From Daldinia sp. FL1419 (lineage: Eukaryota > Ascomycota > Sordariomycetes > Xylariales > Hypoxylaceae), in NCBI GenBank assembly GCA_025201765.1, contig MU623511.1:1-60511 (forward strand): DNA of 60,511 bases, read 5' to 3'. A program made the translations under genes and the position numbers. The notes below the pieces were generated by a model. It was given only the letters and a program-made list of their open reading frames with translations. It was not told the DNA's origin and did no database searches. This document shows, in pieces, positions 46,134 through 59,323 of the stretch; position 1 is the first letter of the stretch, and the number at the start of each line of letters is the position of its first letter.

Positions 46134-46395
46134 TAAACTGGAGTAGTGTAATTATGTAATTGGAGTTACTTTGTAAAAGCCTATTAATTCTATAATATAA
46201 TTGCTTTTATGGCCTTTATAAATTTTTAATATATTATTTTAATTTAATATAATAAAATAAAAATATATTAATTATTTATAAAAGATTTTATATAATTTTT
46301 TAAAAATAATAATATTATAATGGATTAAGTATTTATAAAAGACCTTATCTGAAAACTTAAGGATTGTGTCAGCCTTTGGGGTGATCTCCAGTTTA
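46134..46395 (+). mobile_element. H3: H element
   Basis: 262 bp with inverted ends TAAACTGGAG and CTCCAGTTTA (ten of ten). The first 100 bp resemble L, then AT-rich DNA, then the conserved head in reverse (GTGTCAGCCTTTGGGGTGA). No TSD found (ATAT and ATTA). It could be an LTR or a MITE related to L. Confidence 0.7.
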
Positions 46396-46399
46396 ATTA

Positions 46400-47315
46400 A
46401 AACTTATATTTAATATATAAACCTTCAAATATTAATTTTTATTTGATTATCTTAAATTTTCAAGCACCAAATTATTAATTTTTCCGTAAAGATTTATATA
46501 ATAAAATACAAGGCATATCCTGCAAAAATTAATAAAACTTTTATTTAATATAAATAAACTTCCAGAAATTATTTTCCAATCTAATTAACTCAAATTCTCA
46601 AATATAAAATTATTAGTTTTTCTATAGAAATTTATACAATAAAAAGTTATTAAAGCTCATATTCAATGTAAATAAACTTCCAAAAGTTATTTTCTAATCT
46701 AATCAATTCAAATTCTTAAATATAAAATTGTTAATTTTTCTATAAAATTTTATACAATAAAAGTATAGGACATATCCTACAAAAACTCCTTTTTAATTAA
46801 AATTCCTATTTAATTAAAATTTTTATTCAATTAAAATTGATATTTAATATAAATAAATTTCCAAAAATTGTTTTCCTATCTAATTAATTTAAATTCTTAA
46901 ATATAAAATTATTAATCTTTTTATAGAGATTTGTACAATGAAGTGCAGGGCATATCCTGCAGGAGCTATTGGAGCTTAAATATAATATAAATAAACTTCC
47001 AAAAGTTGTTTTCCTATCTAATCAATTTAAGTTCTTAAGCATAAAATAATTAAATTTTTTATAATAATAAATTAGGGTAACAAAACCAGAACGAAATCCG
47101 CCAATCTAACGCTTTTTAATGCGTAAATAAGTCCTTTAAAGTTGTTTTCTTATTTGATCAACTTAAGTTCTAAAATATAGAATCATTAATTTTCTATAAA
47201 ACTTCGTACAATAAAAGTATAAGGTTAAGGCATATCCTGTAAAAACTAGTAAAACTTTTTAAAAGTTATTTTTTGATCTAATTAATTCAAATTCTTAAAT
47301 ATAAAATCTGATGGT
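46400..47315 (+). repeat. Tandem short L-derived units
   Basis: About six truncated L units of roughly 120-180 bp, head to tail, with starts near 46,415, 46,545, 46,665, 46,845, 46,985 and 47,110. Each holds a TATAAATAAACTTCCA-type TATA box, an AATCAATTCAAATTCTTAA-type word and a mutated ACAATAAAAGTGCAGGGCAT. They match 24,960-25,180 in Helitron X'. At 47,070-47,125 an insertion with AGAACGAAATCCGCCAATC is shared with 41,890-41,950. Confidence 0.65.
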
Positions 47316-48181
47316 TATATGATTCATGTGCCTTAATATGACATGCTATAATTAGGAAGTACCTATATATTTAATATTATATAAAAATAAATTTCTTACC
47401 TTTCTTTTTTTTAAATAATTTTCTTCTTTAAATAACTTTAATATACTAATTTTACTTTAATTATTATTTACTTTATTATTATCTTATTTTTATCTTATGT
47501 ATATACTTATTAACACTAATTAATATTATTAAATAATTAACAATACAAATTAAAAAATTTAAAAAAATCATTACTATAATAATTTAGAAATTTTTATTAT
47601 AATAAAACAAATAATATTAATATCATACTTTCAAATTAATTTTATAACAAATAATCATTATTTAACACTATTTAATCTCCAAAACATATACCTTCTCACA
47701 TCTTTTTCTTTATTATTATCTTCATTTTCATCCTCAATCCTTATAATATCTTAATCCTAAAATTTAATATAAATACAAACCCAAATTATAAATAATATTA
47801 TTAACCCTATTTAAATAAAAAACATAAATATATTTTATAAATTAATAAAATATTTACCTATTTAAATTCTAATACACCTTAACCAATTTAACTTAAAAAT
47901 AATAAAATAAATAAACCTTAATATTTAATTAATAACCCCTAAATCAAAAATAACTTAGGTATTAATAACCTTAATAAATTTAAATTGTTTATATATACGC
48001 ACATTTAATAAAATATTAATAAAATATAAAGAATATTTTAAAAAAGTTTATAATAAATAATTTTAATAATATATCACAAAAAATATAAATAATATTATAA
48101 ATAATATTAATATAAAAAGATGTTTATATAAAAAAATTAAATATTAATTATATAAAAATATTTACCAATTTTATATTTATA
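47316..48181. other. Unassigned, G-poor AT-rich DNA
   Basis: From about 47,400, C is present and G nearly absent, so this is probably a mutated repeat with its minus strand affected. No family could be assigned and no frame survives. Confidence 0.45.
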
Positions 48182-48195
48182 AATATATTATTAAT

Positions 48196-48305
48196 TTATT
48201 TATTTATTACTACCCCGATTTACCTAGAATATATTACAGGTATCCGGTCCATCTCTTGGTATTTGTTCCGGGTAGGAACCGTGTTCCGGAGAAAACCTAC
48301 CCGCC
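48196..48305 (-). mobile_element. LINE N8, 110-bp insertion
   Basis: Minus-strand LINE N 3' end with a TTTA tail and a perfect 14-bp TSD AATATATTATTAAT at 48,182-48,195 and 48,306-48,319. It is fully unmutated in appearance, with TACCCCGATTTACC, ATCCGGTCC and TTCCGGAG. It is the shortest N copy and the best reference for the 3' end. Confidence 0.88.
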
Positions 48306-48319
48306 AATATATTATTAAT

Positions 48320-49292
48320 ATAAAATTTAAATAAATTATAAATTATAAAATAAAAATGGTTTAATATATTAATATAAAAAATTTTAATAATTAATATTAA
48401 AAGAGGGTTAATACATTTTAATATAGAAATTATTACCTAAGTAACAACATTAATATAGTAATAATAACCAATTACCTTCAACTTGCAAATACCTGCATAT
48501 CTAATTATGCAGGCGGAATAACTAAGTACCATTCCTTTTAATCCATCCTATCCCATATAATATACATCTCTTACCCTATAACTATTACCACTTAACCCCT
48601 TATTTATCCCTAATATTTCATCAACAACCCAAATAAAACCTATTTTACAACCCCCTCCAATTATAATCCCATTATATTAATCATCACCCCACCCCTACCT
48701 TATAAAATTCTATTATAATCCCCAAAAGATTTAAAAACCTTCCAATTAATTAAGATAATCCCAATAAGGAAATTAAGCAACACCTAATATTCCTCTTAAA
48801 CCCCCTCCTTAATAGGGACCCTTAATATTTATTTAATTACCATTTCTTTTATTTTTTTTTTAATTTACCTTAATTATCCTATATAATAAAAATAATAAGG
48901 TTATAATTTAGGTTATAACCTTAAGTACAATATAGGTCCTATATTAACCTAATTTTTTCTTCCAACCCCAAGAAATAGATCTAAATCCCTTAAACTATTA
49001 TTAAATAATATATATATAATTATAATATTATTTTCAAATATTAGAACAAATGGAAGAAATTAATTAATAAAAGGTTATAATTCTTTTTTATTAATAACAC
49101 CATTATTTATATAAAAAAGAATCTTTTAAAACCAAATCCTTATACTTATTAATAATTAATAAATCCTAACCTATTTTATGGTTCTTTTAGAATATATTCT
49201 TAATAAAATATATTTATTTATTATTATAGGATATTTTAAAAAATTTGGAATATTAATAATAATTATATTAAGAAATTGCATAATATTTTTAA
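48320..49292. other. Unassigned, G-poor DNA with one hairpin
   Basis: C-rich and G-poor, hence probably a mutated repeat. At 48,492-48,513 a hairpin CCTGCATA / TATGCAGG with a six-base loop stands out because both arms are intact. No family assigned. Confidence 0.45.
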
Positions 49293-49311
49293 AAATAAAT
49301 TCCAATTTTTC

Positions 49312-49826
49312 AGCACCGTTTTGAGCCATTTTGGAAAGTAAATACAATATTGTGGTATTGAAAAGAGGGTTGTAAAAGTAAGAATAGGTGATGGCTTTTT
49401 ATAGAGATGTAAAGTTATTCATATATATTTATACCTTATACAAACTGTATATACCCTAACCCTCCCCTAGAATAACTTCTTTATAATATAATAATATTTT
49501 TGTTATTTATTAAAGAAAATAATAAAGCCATCTTAAATTTTATTATTATTTTATATTTAAATTATTTTTATATTATTTTATAAAATTTAGATATTATAAT
49601 ATATAAAATGTTTTTCTATATTAAAATTTAATTATTTTTATTAAAAGATGAATTTTAATAAGAATATAAGATGAAATTAAAGTTATAATAATATAGTTTA
49701 TTTGGATAGGTAGTGGGTAGGTTTTTTCCGGAACATGGTTCTTACCTAGAACAAATACTAAAAGATGGACCAGATACCTGTAATATATTCTAGGTAAATC
49801 GGGGTAGTAATAAATAAATAAATAAT
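49312..49826 (+). mobile_element. LINE N9, 5'-truncated
   Basis: A 515-bp plus-strand LINE N 3' end with a TAAA tail and a perfect 19-bp TSD AAATAAATTCCAATTTTTC at 49,293-49,311 and 49,827-49,845. This is the clearest evidence that N is a target-primed non-LTR element. A minus-strand frame across its 3' end is a shadow of the repeat. Confidence 0.9.
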
Positions 49827-49845
49827 AAATAAATTCCAATTTTTC

Positions 49846-51478
49846 CTAAAAATATGTTTTATAATAGGTATATATTTATTATAATTATATATTATTTTTT
49901 TATTAATTTTAATAAGAAAGATATTCCTTTACTTCTTATATAATATCCCCTAATATTAATGCTTTATAGATATATACCTTATTTTATAATATTATTTTGA
50001 TATTATAGAAAATAAAAATCAATATTATTAAAATTAAATAAATATAATTTTCTTTAATATTAAAATAAAAAAGTAAAGTTAGGGAAAAATAAATATAAAA
50101 ATATTATAAATTTTATTTAATAAATTATGATTATATTAAAGAATATTGGATTTTAATTATAAAAGAAAATTATAATTTATTATAATAATTTATTAAATAT
50201 GTTAAAATATATTATAATTTTAAAATATATTTTTTAAATTATTAAGGATAATTATAATTTTAATTAATAAATTTTAAATATTCTTTTAAAATTATAAAAT
50301 TATAAAAATATTATAATAATTTTTAAATAATAATATTAAAAAAAATAATAATAAAAAGATTTATAATAATTATATTAATAGAAAATATTATAAAAATAAT
50401 AAAGGTAAGAAATATGTTTTTAAATAGATTGAGAAGATTTAGAAATATAAATATTGGATATATAAGTAAAAAGATTATTAATTTATTAAATATTTAGAAA
50501 TTAATTGTAAAAGAATTAGAAAGGATTAGAAAGTTAAATGTAATATATTTAAAAAGAATTATATAATCTTTTTAACAGATTATAAAAGATTTAAAAATAA
50601 AATTTGGAATAAAAGAATAATAATACTTATAATATAACCTTAAAATGGGAAAATAATAAGGATATTTAATTTATAATAGTAGCATATTTATCTAATTAAA
50701 TATTTTATTATTATATTATTATTTCTATTTTGTTAATAATTAAAAGGATTAATATTATTTTTATTTTAAATTAATATATAAAAATAGTATTTTAAGGTAT
50801 TATACCAAATATTAGAATTACTTATATTTTAATAATAAATAAAAGATAATATTTTATTTATATTAATAAATACCTAGATTAGAAATTTGAAATAAATTAT
50901 ACCCATATTAAAAAAACTAATGTTAAATTTAAAAATAAATTTTTTATTAAATTATTAAATATTATTATAATTAATATTTTATTTAATAATATAAATTTTT
51001 ATATTATAAAATTAAATATATTATTCTTTTTCTTAATTAAAGATATAAATCATTTAAAAATATACCTTAATAATATTACCAATTAACTAATATATAAAAA
51101 TGATATAATAATTAATATTAAATGTAAATAAAAATACCTTTGATTTTATTTAAATAACATTACCTACTTCATAAAGATGGAATTAAAATACCTACATACC
51201 TATTTTAATTATTTTATAATTAAAAAGTTTTATAATTTCTTAAATAAGATTAACCATAATATCAATATAAATAATATCAAAAAAATTAATACATTCTATC
51301 ACTATTATTAAATTAAAGGTAAGGTTTTATAAAAATTTAAATTTATCTTAAAAAATTTTAATATAAATTTCAATTATAAAATAATTATTAATATTATATA
51401 TTTAAAAAGATAATTAATTTTATATATAATTAATATTATTATTAATTTTTAAATAATATAATTTATAAAAGGTATTAT
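49846..51478 (+). pseudogene. Copia J: gag to integrase remnant
   Basis: Plus-strand reading of a third copia family. At about 50,440-50,520 a mutated gag zinc knuckle (C-W-x-C-x4-D-C type, now Y-W-I-Y) is followed by K-R-I-R-K-D. At about 51,170-51,310 is the integrase zinc-binding region of copia: L-H-x-x-F-x-H pattern, F-Y-N-F-L, then the mutated C-H-H-C before I-K-G-K. It stops where copia G inserted (TSD-like ATTAT at 51,474-51,478). The remainder should follow 59,540. C is rare in the first half. The left end and LTR are not identified. Confidence 0.7.
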
Positions 51479-51695
51479 TGTTGGGTTAAATGTATATATA
51501 AGAGAAATAATAGTGAAAGTAAGTAATAAGTAAAATAATGTAATGAGATTTGTATATTTATAAGTTTTAAAGAGGAAAATTATTTATTTTGAATTTAATA
51601 AGTTTAAAATCTTTATATATATAATATGTTAATTATGTAATATTTTTTTTATTTATTATAAGGATTTATAATATTTAATAATATATAATTATTAT
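51479..51695 (-). repeat. G 3' LTR
   Basis: Plus strand TGTTGGGTTAAATG to about TATAATTATTAT. Heavily C-depleted; matches G2 and the other G LTR base for base apart from transitions. Confidence 0.75.
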
Positions 51696-51713
51696 TTATT
51701 TTATTTTTTTTTG

Positions 51714-54700
51714 TAAGTAATAGTTTGTAAATTATTGTTAATTTTTTGTTTTATTTAATTTTTTAAATGTAAATTAATTTGGTTATTTTTTATTAATATC
51801 TTTATAGTTTTATTAAGGAAAATTTTTGTTATAGCATTAATTGGGTTATAGGTTCTGTGGATCTAGCGAATATTATTTATTTTTCTATTCTTATATAATT
51901 GTTTTAAAGTTATAAGATTTATTATTAACTTTTTTTTATTAATAGTACCTATTTATATTAAATATTGGTATAGGGAGAATAAATTGGTATAGAAAATGAG
52001 AGGGATTTTAGGAAATAAGAGATATTCTAATATAGTGTTGATAGTATGATGTATAATATATTTTATATTAAAACCTTAGATTATATTGTATATTTTGCTG
52101 GTAAGTACGCTATAAATAATATATTTATATTTAATAGATAATTAGTGGATTATATTATTAGTAATTTTGATTTTATTATTTTGGTTTATTGGTTTTTTAT
52201 TATTTAAAATAATAATATATTTAATTTATAAATTAAGGTTTTTATTATTTATAAATAAATTATTAATAAAGATATATAAATGGAGGTTTTGGGGATTTAA
52301 TTTAATATATTTAAGTTTATAGGTTTTATTATCTATTTATTAGGTGATTTTAATATTTAAAGCCTTAACTCTTTTAATTTTAATTTTTGATGTTGAGCGG
52401 TAGTTAAATAATTAAAAATTATTTTGGATTAATATATAAAAGCAATATAAAATTTTTGAACCCTTTATTCTACAAATTTACTAATTATATTTATAGTTTT
52501 GATATTTAATGATTCGAATTTTTTAATTTAATTCTTTTAGATAATTAAGATTTTGTAATTATTATTATAAATTATGATATAAATGCTATTAAAGTTTTTT
52601 ATTCTTTTATTTAATATTTTTTAGGGATATATTTTAATATTAACTTTATTAAATATTTTGTTTTTAATTGTGAAGAATTTTATAGTATTAATATTAAAAG
52701 TATTATCTATTTATAAATTAATGATTTTGAAGGATTTTAAATTGGTAATTAATAAATAGGGGTTAAATATTAAAGGTTTTATATATAATTTATATTAGTA
52801 ATATTAAAAATAAATTTTAAATTAATATATATTAAATTTAATAAATTTATATAATAATTTTATAATATATAATAATGTTCTTTTAAGATATTTATTTTTT
52901 AATTTAGTTAATAAATATATATAGATTATTTATTATATTAAAATTTTAAATTGAATATATATTATAATATTATTTTTTATTATAATTTTTATCCTTTATT
53001 AATATAAAAATAATATTAAAGTTAATATAAGATGTTGATTAGTTTTTTAAATAATGGATATGTAAATTATAATAAATTTTTTATTAGGGTTATTATAGTT
53101 TTAGATTATTAATCTTAATTTCTTATATAGAAAAGAAATATTTTTGCCCTTAATTTTATAAATTATTTATAATTTAAATAATATAATGCTTTAATATATT
53201 ATTAAATTATATATCTTTAATTATAAAATACCATTCTTAAATAAGGTATTTAGTTTTTTTAAATCTAATATTTTATATAGCTTTTTAAATATGATTATTT
53301 TTTTATTTATTTGTAATTGGAGGGTTAGAATAAGATTGGTTTATTTTTTATTAAAAAGATATATTATGGTCATATAAGAGAGATTATTAGTATGTATAAA
53401 TTTTTTTTTTAAAATGAATTTATAGTTGTTAGGGTTGAAATTGGGATTAGGTAATTCAAACCTTAATTATTTAATAGGTATAAATATTTCTTTTAATTAT
53501 ATATAAAATTTAATATAAGAATTCTTAAATATAGATATTTTATTAAATATGTTTAAAATAATAGTTATATCTTTGTTAATAATTGTGATTACTTTATGAA
53601 AGCCTTTTTAACTACCTTTTTTTTAATAAATTAATATTTTATTATTTATTAAAAATAATATAGGTAAGGTTTTTTAAATATTTAAATTATTTTTTATGTT
53701 TAAAATATTTTTGATTAATTATTATAATTTGATTTTTTTAATTTTAATTATTGCCTTTTGAATAATTTATACTTTTATGGTTTAAAAAGGGGTAGGTGGT
53801 AAGTTTATATTAATTTTGGAATATATATTAAAGATTAGAAAGGTAGGGATTAAATTATTTAGATTAATAGTATTATTTATTATTTTAATAATTATTTATA
53901 ATTAGAATATTTTTAAATTAAAACCTTAAAGTTCATCTATAATGATTTTATAAATTTTATAAATAAGGTTATAATATTTTTTTATTTTATTGATAAATTA
54001 ATGAATTTTTATTGATATTTAATAATAAATGATTTTTGTAATGTGTACTTTATTTTTAAATTTAATGTTATTAAAATTAATATTAATATTATAAATAATT
54101 ATATTAGGAGGTCTAAAGTAGGTATTAATTTAATACTATTTAAGCATTTCTTAAATTTCTTTAATTAAAATTATTTTTATAAAATATATTATTTAAAATT
54201 TAGTAACTATATTAATTATATATAAAATAAAATATTTGTTAAAATATATAATATTAATAATTATTTTATAATTAAAGTCTAAATTAAGGTCTTTTAAATT
54301 AAATTTAAATTATTATAAAATTTTACTTTTAATTTAATAATGGTAATAAAATTTGTTAATTTTTTTAATATTATTAATATTAATATTATAATTTATTTTA
54401 TTTAATAGGGTATATAATTTATTAATTGATGAATAATTAAAATAAGTATGTAATTATTATAATTTAATTTTTATAAAAAAAATGGTGTTTTTAAAATAAA
54501 ATCATAAATATTTCTATTTTTATATAATTTTAATTATTATATTATTTTTATAAATTAATTAATTAATTATATTATTAAGATATATTTTAATTAATTTATA
54601 TCTTTAAGAGAAAAGAGGAATGGAATATTGATTTCTATAATATAAAAGTTTATTTAATTAATAAAAATATTAATAATAATTGTTTCAAATAATTTAATAA

Positions 54701-54871
54701 ATGGTTTATCATTAAATCTAATATTGGCTTCTTTAATTTAATTAATATTTATTTTTAAATTTTTATTTAAATATTTATTAATAAAAATAAAATATTAGCC
54801 TTTTTTAATGGTTAATATATAAATTACTTTAATATTAAGTATAATATCTTAAAATATATTCTTAATATACC
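51714..54871 (-). pseudogene. G pol region, unreadable
   Basis: By position, the polymerase part of G on the minus strand. Plus-strand C is nearly absent over 3 kb. I tried the minus-strand frames near 53,450-53,840 and found only weak hints of integrase. No catalytic box could be fixed, so only the position supports the call. Confidence 0.4.
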
Positions 54872-54873
54872 TA

Positions 54874-56743
54874 ACGTACCCCACAAGTTAACCGATTAAA
54901 TTAATCAATCGATTAAAATATCTCAAAATACCACCTTACTCTTTCAAATATTAATTACTTAATTAATTTAAAATATCTTACTTTATAAAAGAATCTAAAA
55001 TAAACCTAGCGTTAAATGTTTATTGTAACTATGAAAGATTAAGTTTTAAGAAGGCCTTTAACGTGTATGGAGTCCCGTTTTCAACGTTACGCGATAAGCT
55101 CCATAGTGCGAAACAACATGCAAATATAATGGAAATTTGTTGTTAATTGATTAAAATAAAAGAATAATTAATAATTTAGTATATTATTGAATTAAATGTT
55201 TAAATATTTTTTTCCCAATTATTCTACATTGAAGAAATAATTAATATATTGTTTTTTAAATATAGTGAAATATGTATCAGAATTAATTGGGCCTTGAACT
55301 TTATATAGTACTAATTAGCTTTATAAATGTGTATAAATTGTTGTATAAATTATTAAAGGGCTTTATATGAATAGCTTAAAGTTTTTTGCATATGGTTTTG
55401 ATTTATAAAAAATATTATTATAAAATATGATATCACAATTGAAAATATATTTAATTTTAATAAAACAGATTTTATAATAGGTATTATTATTATTAGAATA
55501 GTGATAACAAATGTTGAAAGAAAGCCTAAGCCTTGGTAAGCAAAATCTGGTAATTAAGAATAGGCTATAATATTTACAATAATTAATTTACAGGGTTAAA
55601 TGATACCTCCATTTATAATAATTATAGGCAAATTATACCTAATATTATAATATTATTATAGTACTTTCCCTGGTAATTGGGTAATCAAGCCCTCCAATAA
55701 TGGCTAAACAATGAATGAAATTATTTTAAAATAAATTACACATTTTAACAAACATACAAAAGTGTATGTTATGGGTGCCAAACACTTCTTAATTATTAAT
55801 AACCACAAAAATCATATATTAATTAAATTTTAGGATTATTATTAAAATAATAATATTATAACCTTGTATATGCCTGCGCACTTATCCTACAAATTTTAGC
55901 TTCTTAATATATCTATTTTTTCACCATTAAAACACTTATATAGCTTAATAATTAAAAATCTAATATACCGTAATATTACACATATTGGTAAGAAAGAATT
56001 TTTCCTGATATTTCACCAGACATTTCAAGCCTTATTTACCAAAAATAATATCAAATTGAAGTTTAAAATTATTAAATTAATGTTATTAAATGTTAATAGG
56101 GTAATTTCAATGTTAGATATTATTAAAATAACTTATACACTATTACCAAACCCAAATCTTAAAGGTTTACCAAACCTATTTTAGATATTTCAAACACTTC
56201 AAAACATTAACAAAACTACTTACCAAATTACTTATATTAAAAACTGAATTATTAATCATTATTTTAACTTATTAATATATATAATTTCTATTATAAATAA
56301 ATTAAATAAAATTATATATAAATTATTACATAAGGTAATGTTATTAAAAGAAAAAACAATTAATTTATAAGAGGCAAATTACATACTTTTTAAGCACCAA
56401 CAAACCAAAAATAAACATTTATAATATAAAAGACCTCTTATTTAAACTAAGGGAAAGGCTATATGGATTAAAAAAGAAGGTATAAACCCTAAAGTTCCTG
56501 AAGAGGCTATTAAAGGAGGTCCCCTAAAACGGCAACACCAAGGTCAACAACGTTGTGGAATTTATAATACTCTTGGTTATAACACAAAAACTTGTAAAAT
56601 AATAGATCTAATTTTTAATAATAATATCTAATTGAATTTCTAATCAATTTTAATTATTATGGTTAAATTATTTACAATTAAATTAAAGGGTTTTTAAAAA
56701 TTAATCGGTTGATTAATTTAATTGATTGACTTGTGGGGCACGT
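54874..56743 (+). mobile_element. Pogo/Fot1-like DNA transposon
   Basis: 1,870 bp with inverted ends of about 45 bp (left ACGTACCCCACAAGTTAACC; right, reversed, ACGTGCCCCACAAGTCAATC) and a TA duplication at 54,872-54,873 and 56,744-56,745. Length, TA target and encoded protein fit the Fot1/pogo group of Tc1/mariner elements. It lies in copia G. Its 5' coding end keeps CpG sites while the middle is strongly mutated. Confidence 0.88.
54991..56631 (+). pseudogene. Pogo-like transposase remnant
   Basis: The N-terminal helix-turn-helix is readable at 54,991-55,130: E-S-K-I-N-L-A-L-N, then K-K-A-F-N-V-Y-G-V-P-F-S-T-L-R-D-K-L. The start of the DDE domain is at about 55,430-55,480: the usual F-N-F-D-E is F-N-F-N-K, so the first catalytic Asp is lost. 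P-P-F-I-I-I, S-T-F-P-G-N-W-V and a D/N-N-G-W motif follow to about 55,720. The C-terminal end (about 56,500-56,600) is K-R-Q-x-x-G-Q-Q-R-C-G and a CCHC-like knuckle, C-G-x-x-x-x-x-G-Y-N-x-x-T-C, common in fungal pogo transposases. A stop at 56,629-56,631 ends it. Several in-frame stops make it inactive. Confidence 0.85.
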
Positions 56744-56759
56744 TATTTAAAATAAAGAT

Positions 56760-59300
56760 AGAATCTTATTTTAAATTATTAAATAAGAAATGGTTATTAA
56801 TATAATATTAAAAGGTTTAATTAAATAAATAAATTACAATTATAAATAATTTATTATTATTATTCAAATTAATTTATAAATTAATTTCTTTATTTTTTAA
56901 TTAATTGATCTCTAAATCTATATTTGTAAATCCTTTATAATTAATTAAAAATATTAAATAATTCTTTTTAAAAAAATCTCTTTTGGCTTTCCATTTTTTT
57001 TGGCTTTTTTACATTTATATTTTAAGTGTGTAATAGACCAATATCCTTCTTTTTTATATATCCAACAATAACATTTCCATATTTTTAAAAGTTATTTAAA
57101 ATTATATTTATTACTTTTATTATTATAATAATATTTATATTTAATGTAAAATATATTATCTTTATAATTATTATTTTTTTTAATTAAAAATTACTTTATT
57201 TTTTTTATTAAATTATGGTTTTTAATTAATATTTAAAATCTATCAATTAATTCCTTAATTTAAACTATTAATTCAAAAAAATCAAATTAGAATTTAAATA
57301 ATAATTAATAAATATATTAAATTATTATTATAAATTACTACTCTTCTTTAAATTCCAAATCAAATATTCTTTAATATAATAATAATTTATTAATAAAATT
57401 TTTAAGAATCTAAATATTATTCTTCTCCTAATTTTACTTTTCTACTTTAATATTTAAAAAAATTATAACAATCTAATTACAATAATATTAAATCTTATTT
57501 TATTTAATATTAAAATATTATTCCATAATTAAATATATATCTATAAAATACCAATATTAAAAAACTTTATAAACAAAATATAATACTATTCTTCCAAAAA
57601 GAATAAAAAAAAATAAAACATAAAATTATATTTATTATATCCCTCTTAAATAATACACATCTAAAAAAAATTAAAACTTATTTTTAAGGATATCATATAA
57701 TTCACTTATATAATTGAGTTCCTTATTCCAAACTTTTTTAAAATAACTTATTATAATAAATAAATATATTTTATTAAATATTTATTAAGAAAGAATTTTA
57801 TAAAAGATTTAATAATAAGCATTTCTAATTAATATAAAAATTTATTTAAATAAATTACTTATAAATCTAAATAATTATATTATTAAATAAAAAGAATTGT
57901 AATTTCCATTAAATTGATTTCTTATACTTAGTTGTGGAAATAATCTTAAAAATAAGAATAGGTTAATTGGTAACAATCCAAGAAATTTAAATCCATTTTT
58001 TGAAAAGGGAAGAAACTATTATTATCCTTATATAAAATTAATATTATAATTAAAGTTATTCTTTAATATTAAATAAAATAGAAGAAATCCTTATAAAATA
58101 AAAAAAGGAGAAAAGAATATAATATATATTAACTATTAATTATTTTAATTCCTTTATTAATATAATAAATATTAAATATTTAATATCCTTTATTAATTAA
58201 TTAAATATTAAAAAATTAACATCTTTTATTAATTAAATAAATATTAATAATTTAATATTTATTATTAAAAAAATAAATATTATTAAATTAATATATAATA
58301 TATTAAAATAGAATAAAAAAAATTATTAATATAATTAATATTATAAAAAAAGAATAGATTATTTTTTATATAAAATAATTAATATATATTATAATTAAAT
58401 AATAGGTATATTAAAAAAGATAATATTAAAATTGAAGATATAATTTAAATATAAAATTTAATTTATAAATATTATTAGGTTAAAATTTTTTTATTATTAT
58501 TATATTAATATTTTTAAATTTATAAAATAAATAAAATCAAGGTAAATTATTCCCTTATCAATTTTATAAATTAAGATTCTCCATACTACTACTATTAGCC
58601 ACCTTAATCTAACTTCTTCAAATTTTTTATAATTTTATAGAAATAATTTATTTTTAATTAAAAAAAATTTAAAAATTATAAAAAAATTAATATTATTCTT
58701 TTTTATATATATACCTTTTTTTATTAATATTATTTTTAATATTAATTAAATTTATTTTAATAATTTTATAAAATTTATATTTAAAAAACTTTTAAAATAT
58801 TTTTTAAATTTATTTAATATTTTATTAATTATTTAAATATAAATTTAATTTTAATTAATTTTTTTTAATTAATTAAAATATATAATATTTAAATTATTTT
58901 TTATTATATTATAATATTTTTAAAATTTATTATTTTAAATTTTATTAAATTATAATTAAATTATTATATTAATATAAATTATTTAAAAATATATTTAAAT
59001 AATTTCTTTAATTTATTTATATTTTTTTAATTAAAAAAGATCTTATTATTAAAGGATTGATTTTAAATTAATTTTTTTGGTTATTTTTTTTATAATATTA
59101 TAAAATAAGAAAATAATAAATTTTAATTATAATAAAATAATAGGAATTTAAGGAAGGATTTTTATAATAGTATAAAATAATGATAATTTATTATAAAAGA
59201 AGGGTTTAATAAAAGATAAGATGTTATTATTATTTGTATTATTATAATAAAATCTTCCAAATTATTATAATAATAATTTTTCCTTATTAATCTATATTAT
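56760..59300 (-). pseudogene. G gag remnant with zinc knuckle
   Basis: Minus-strand coding start of copia G, between its 5' LTR (59,324-59,539) and the pogo-like insertion. At about 57,000-57,085 the minus strand reads K-C-Y-C-W-I-Y-K-K-E-G-Y-W-S-I-T-H, a mutated form of the fungal copia knuckle C-x2-C-x4-G-C-W-S-T-x-H, then Lys-rich residues. C remains and G is rare, the reverse of the other half of G. Upstream gag residues cannot be read. The 59,041-59,280 part is G-richer and unassigned. Confidence 0.6.
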
Positions 59301-59323
59301 TATATTTAAATAATATTAATTAA

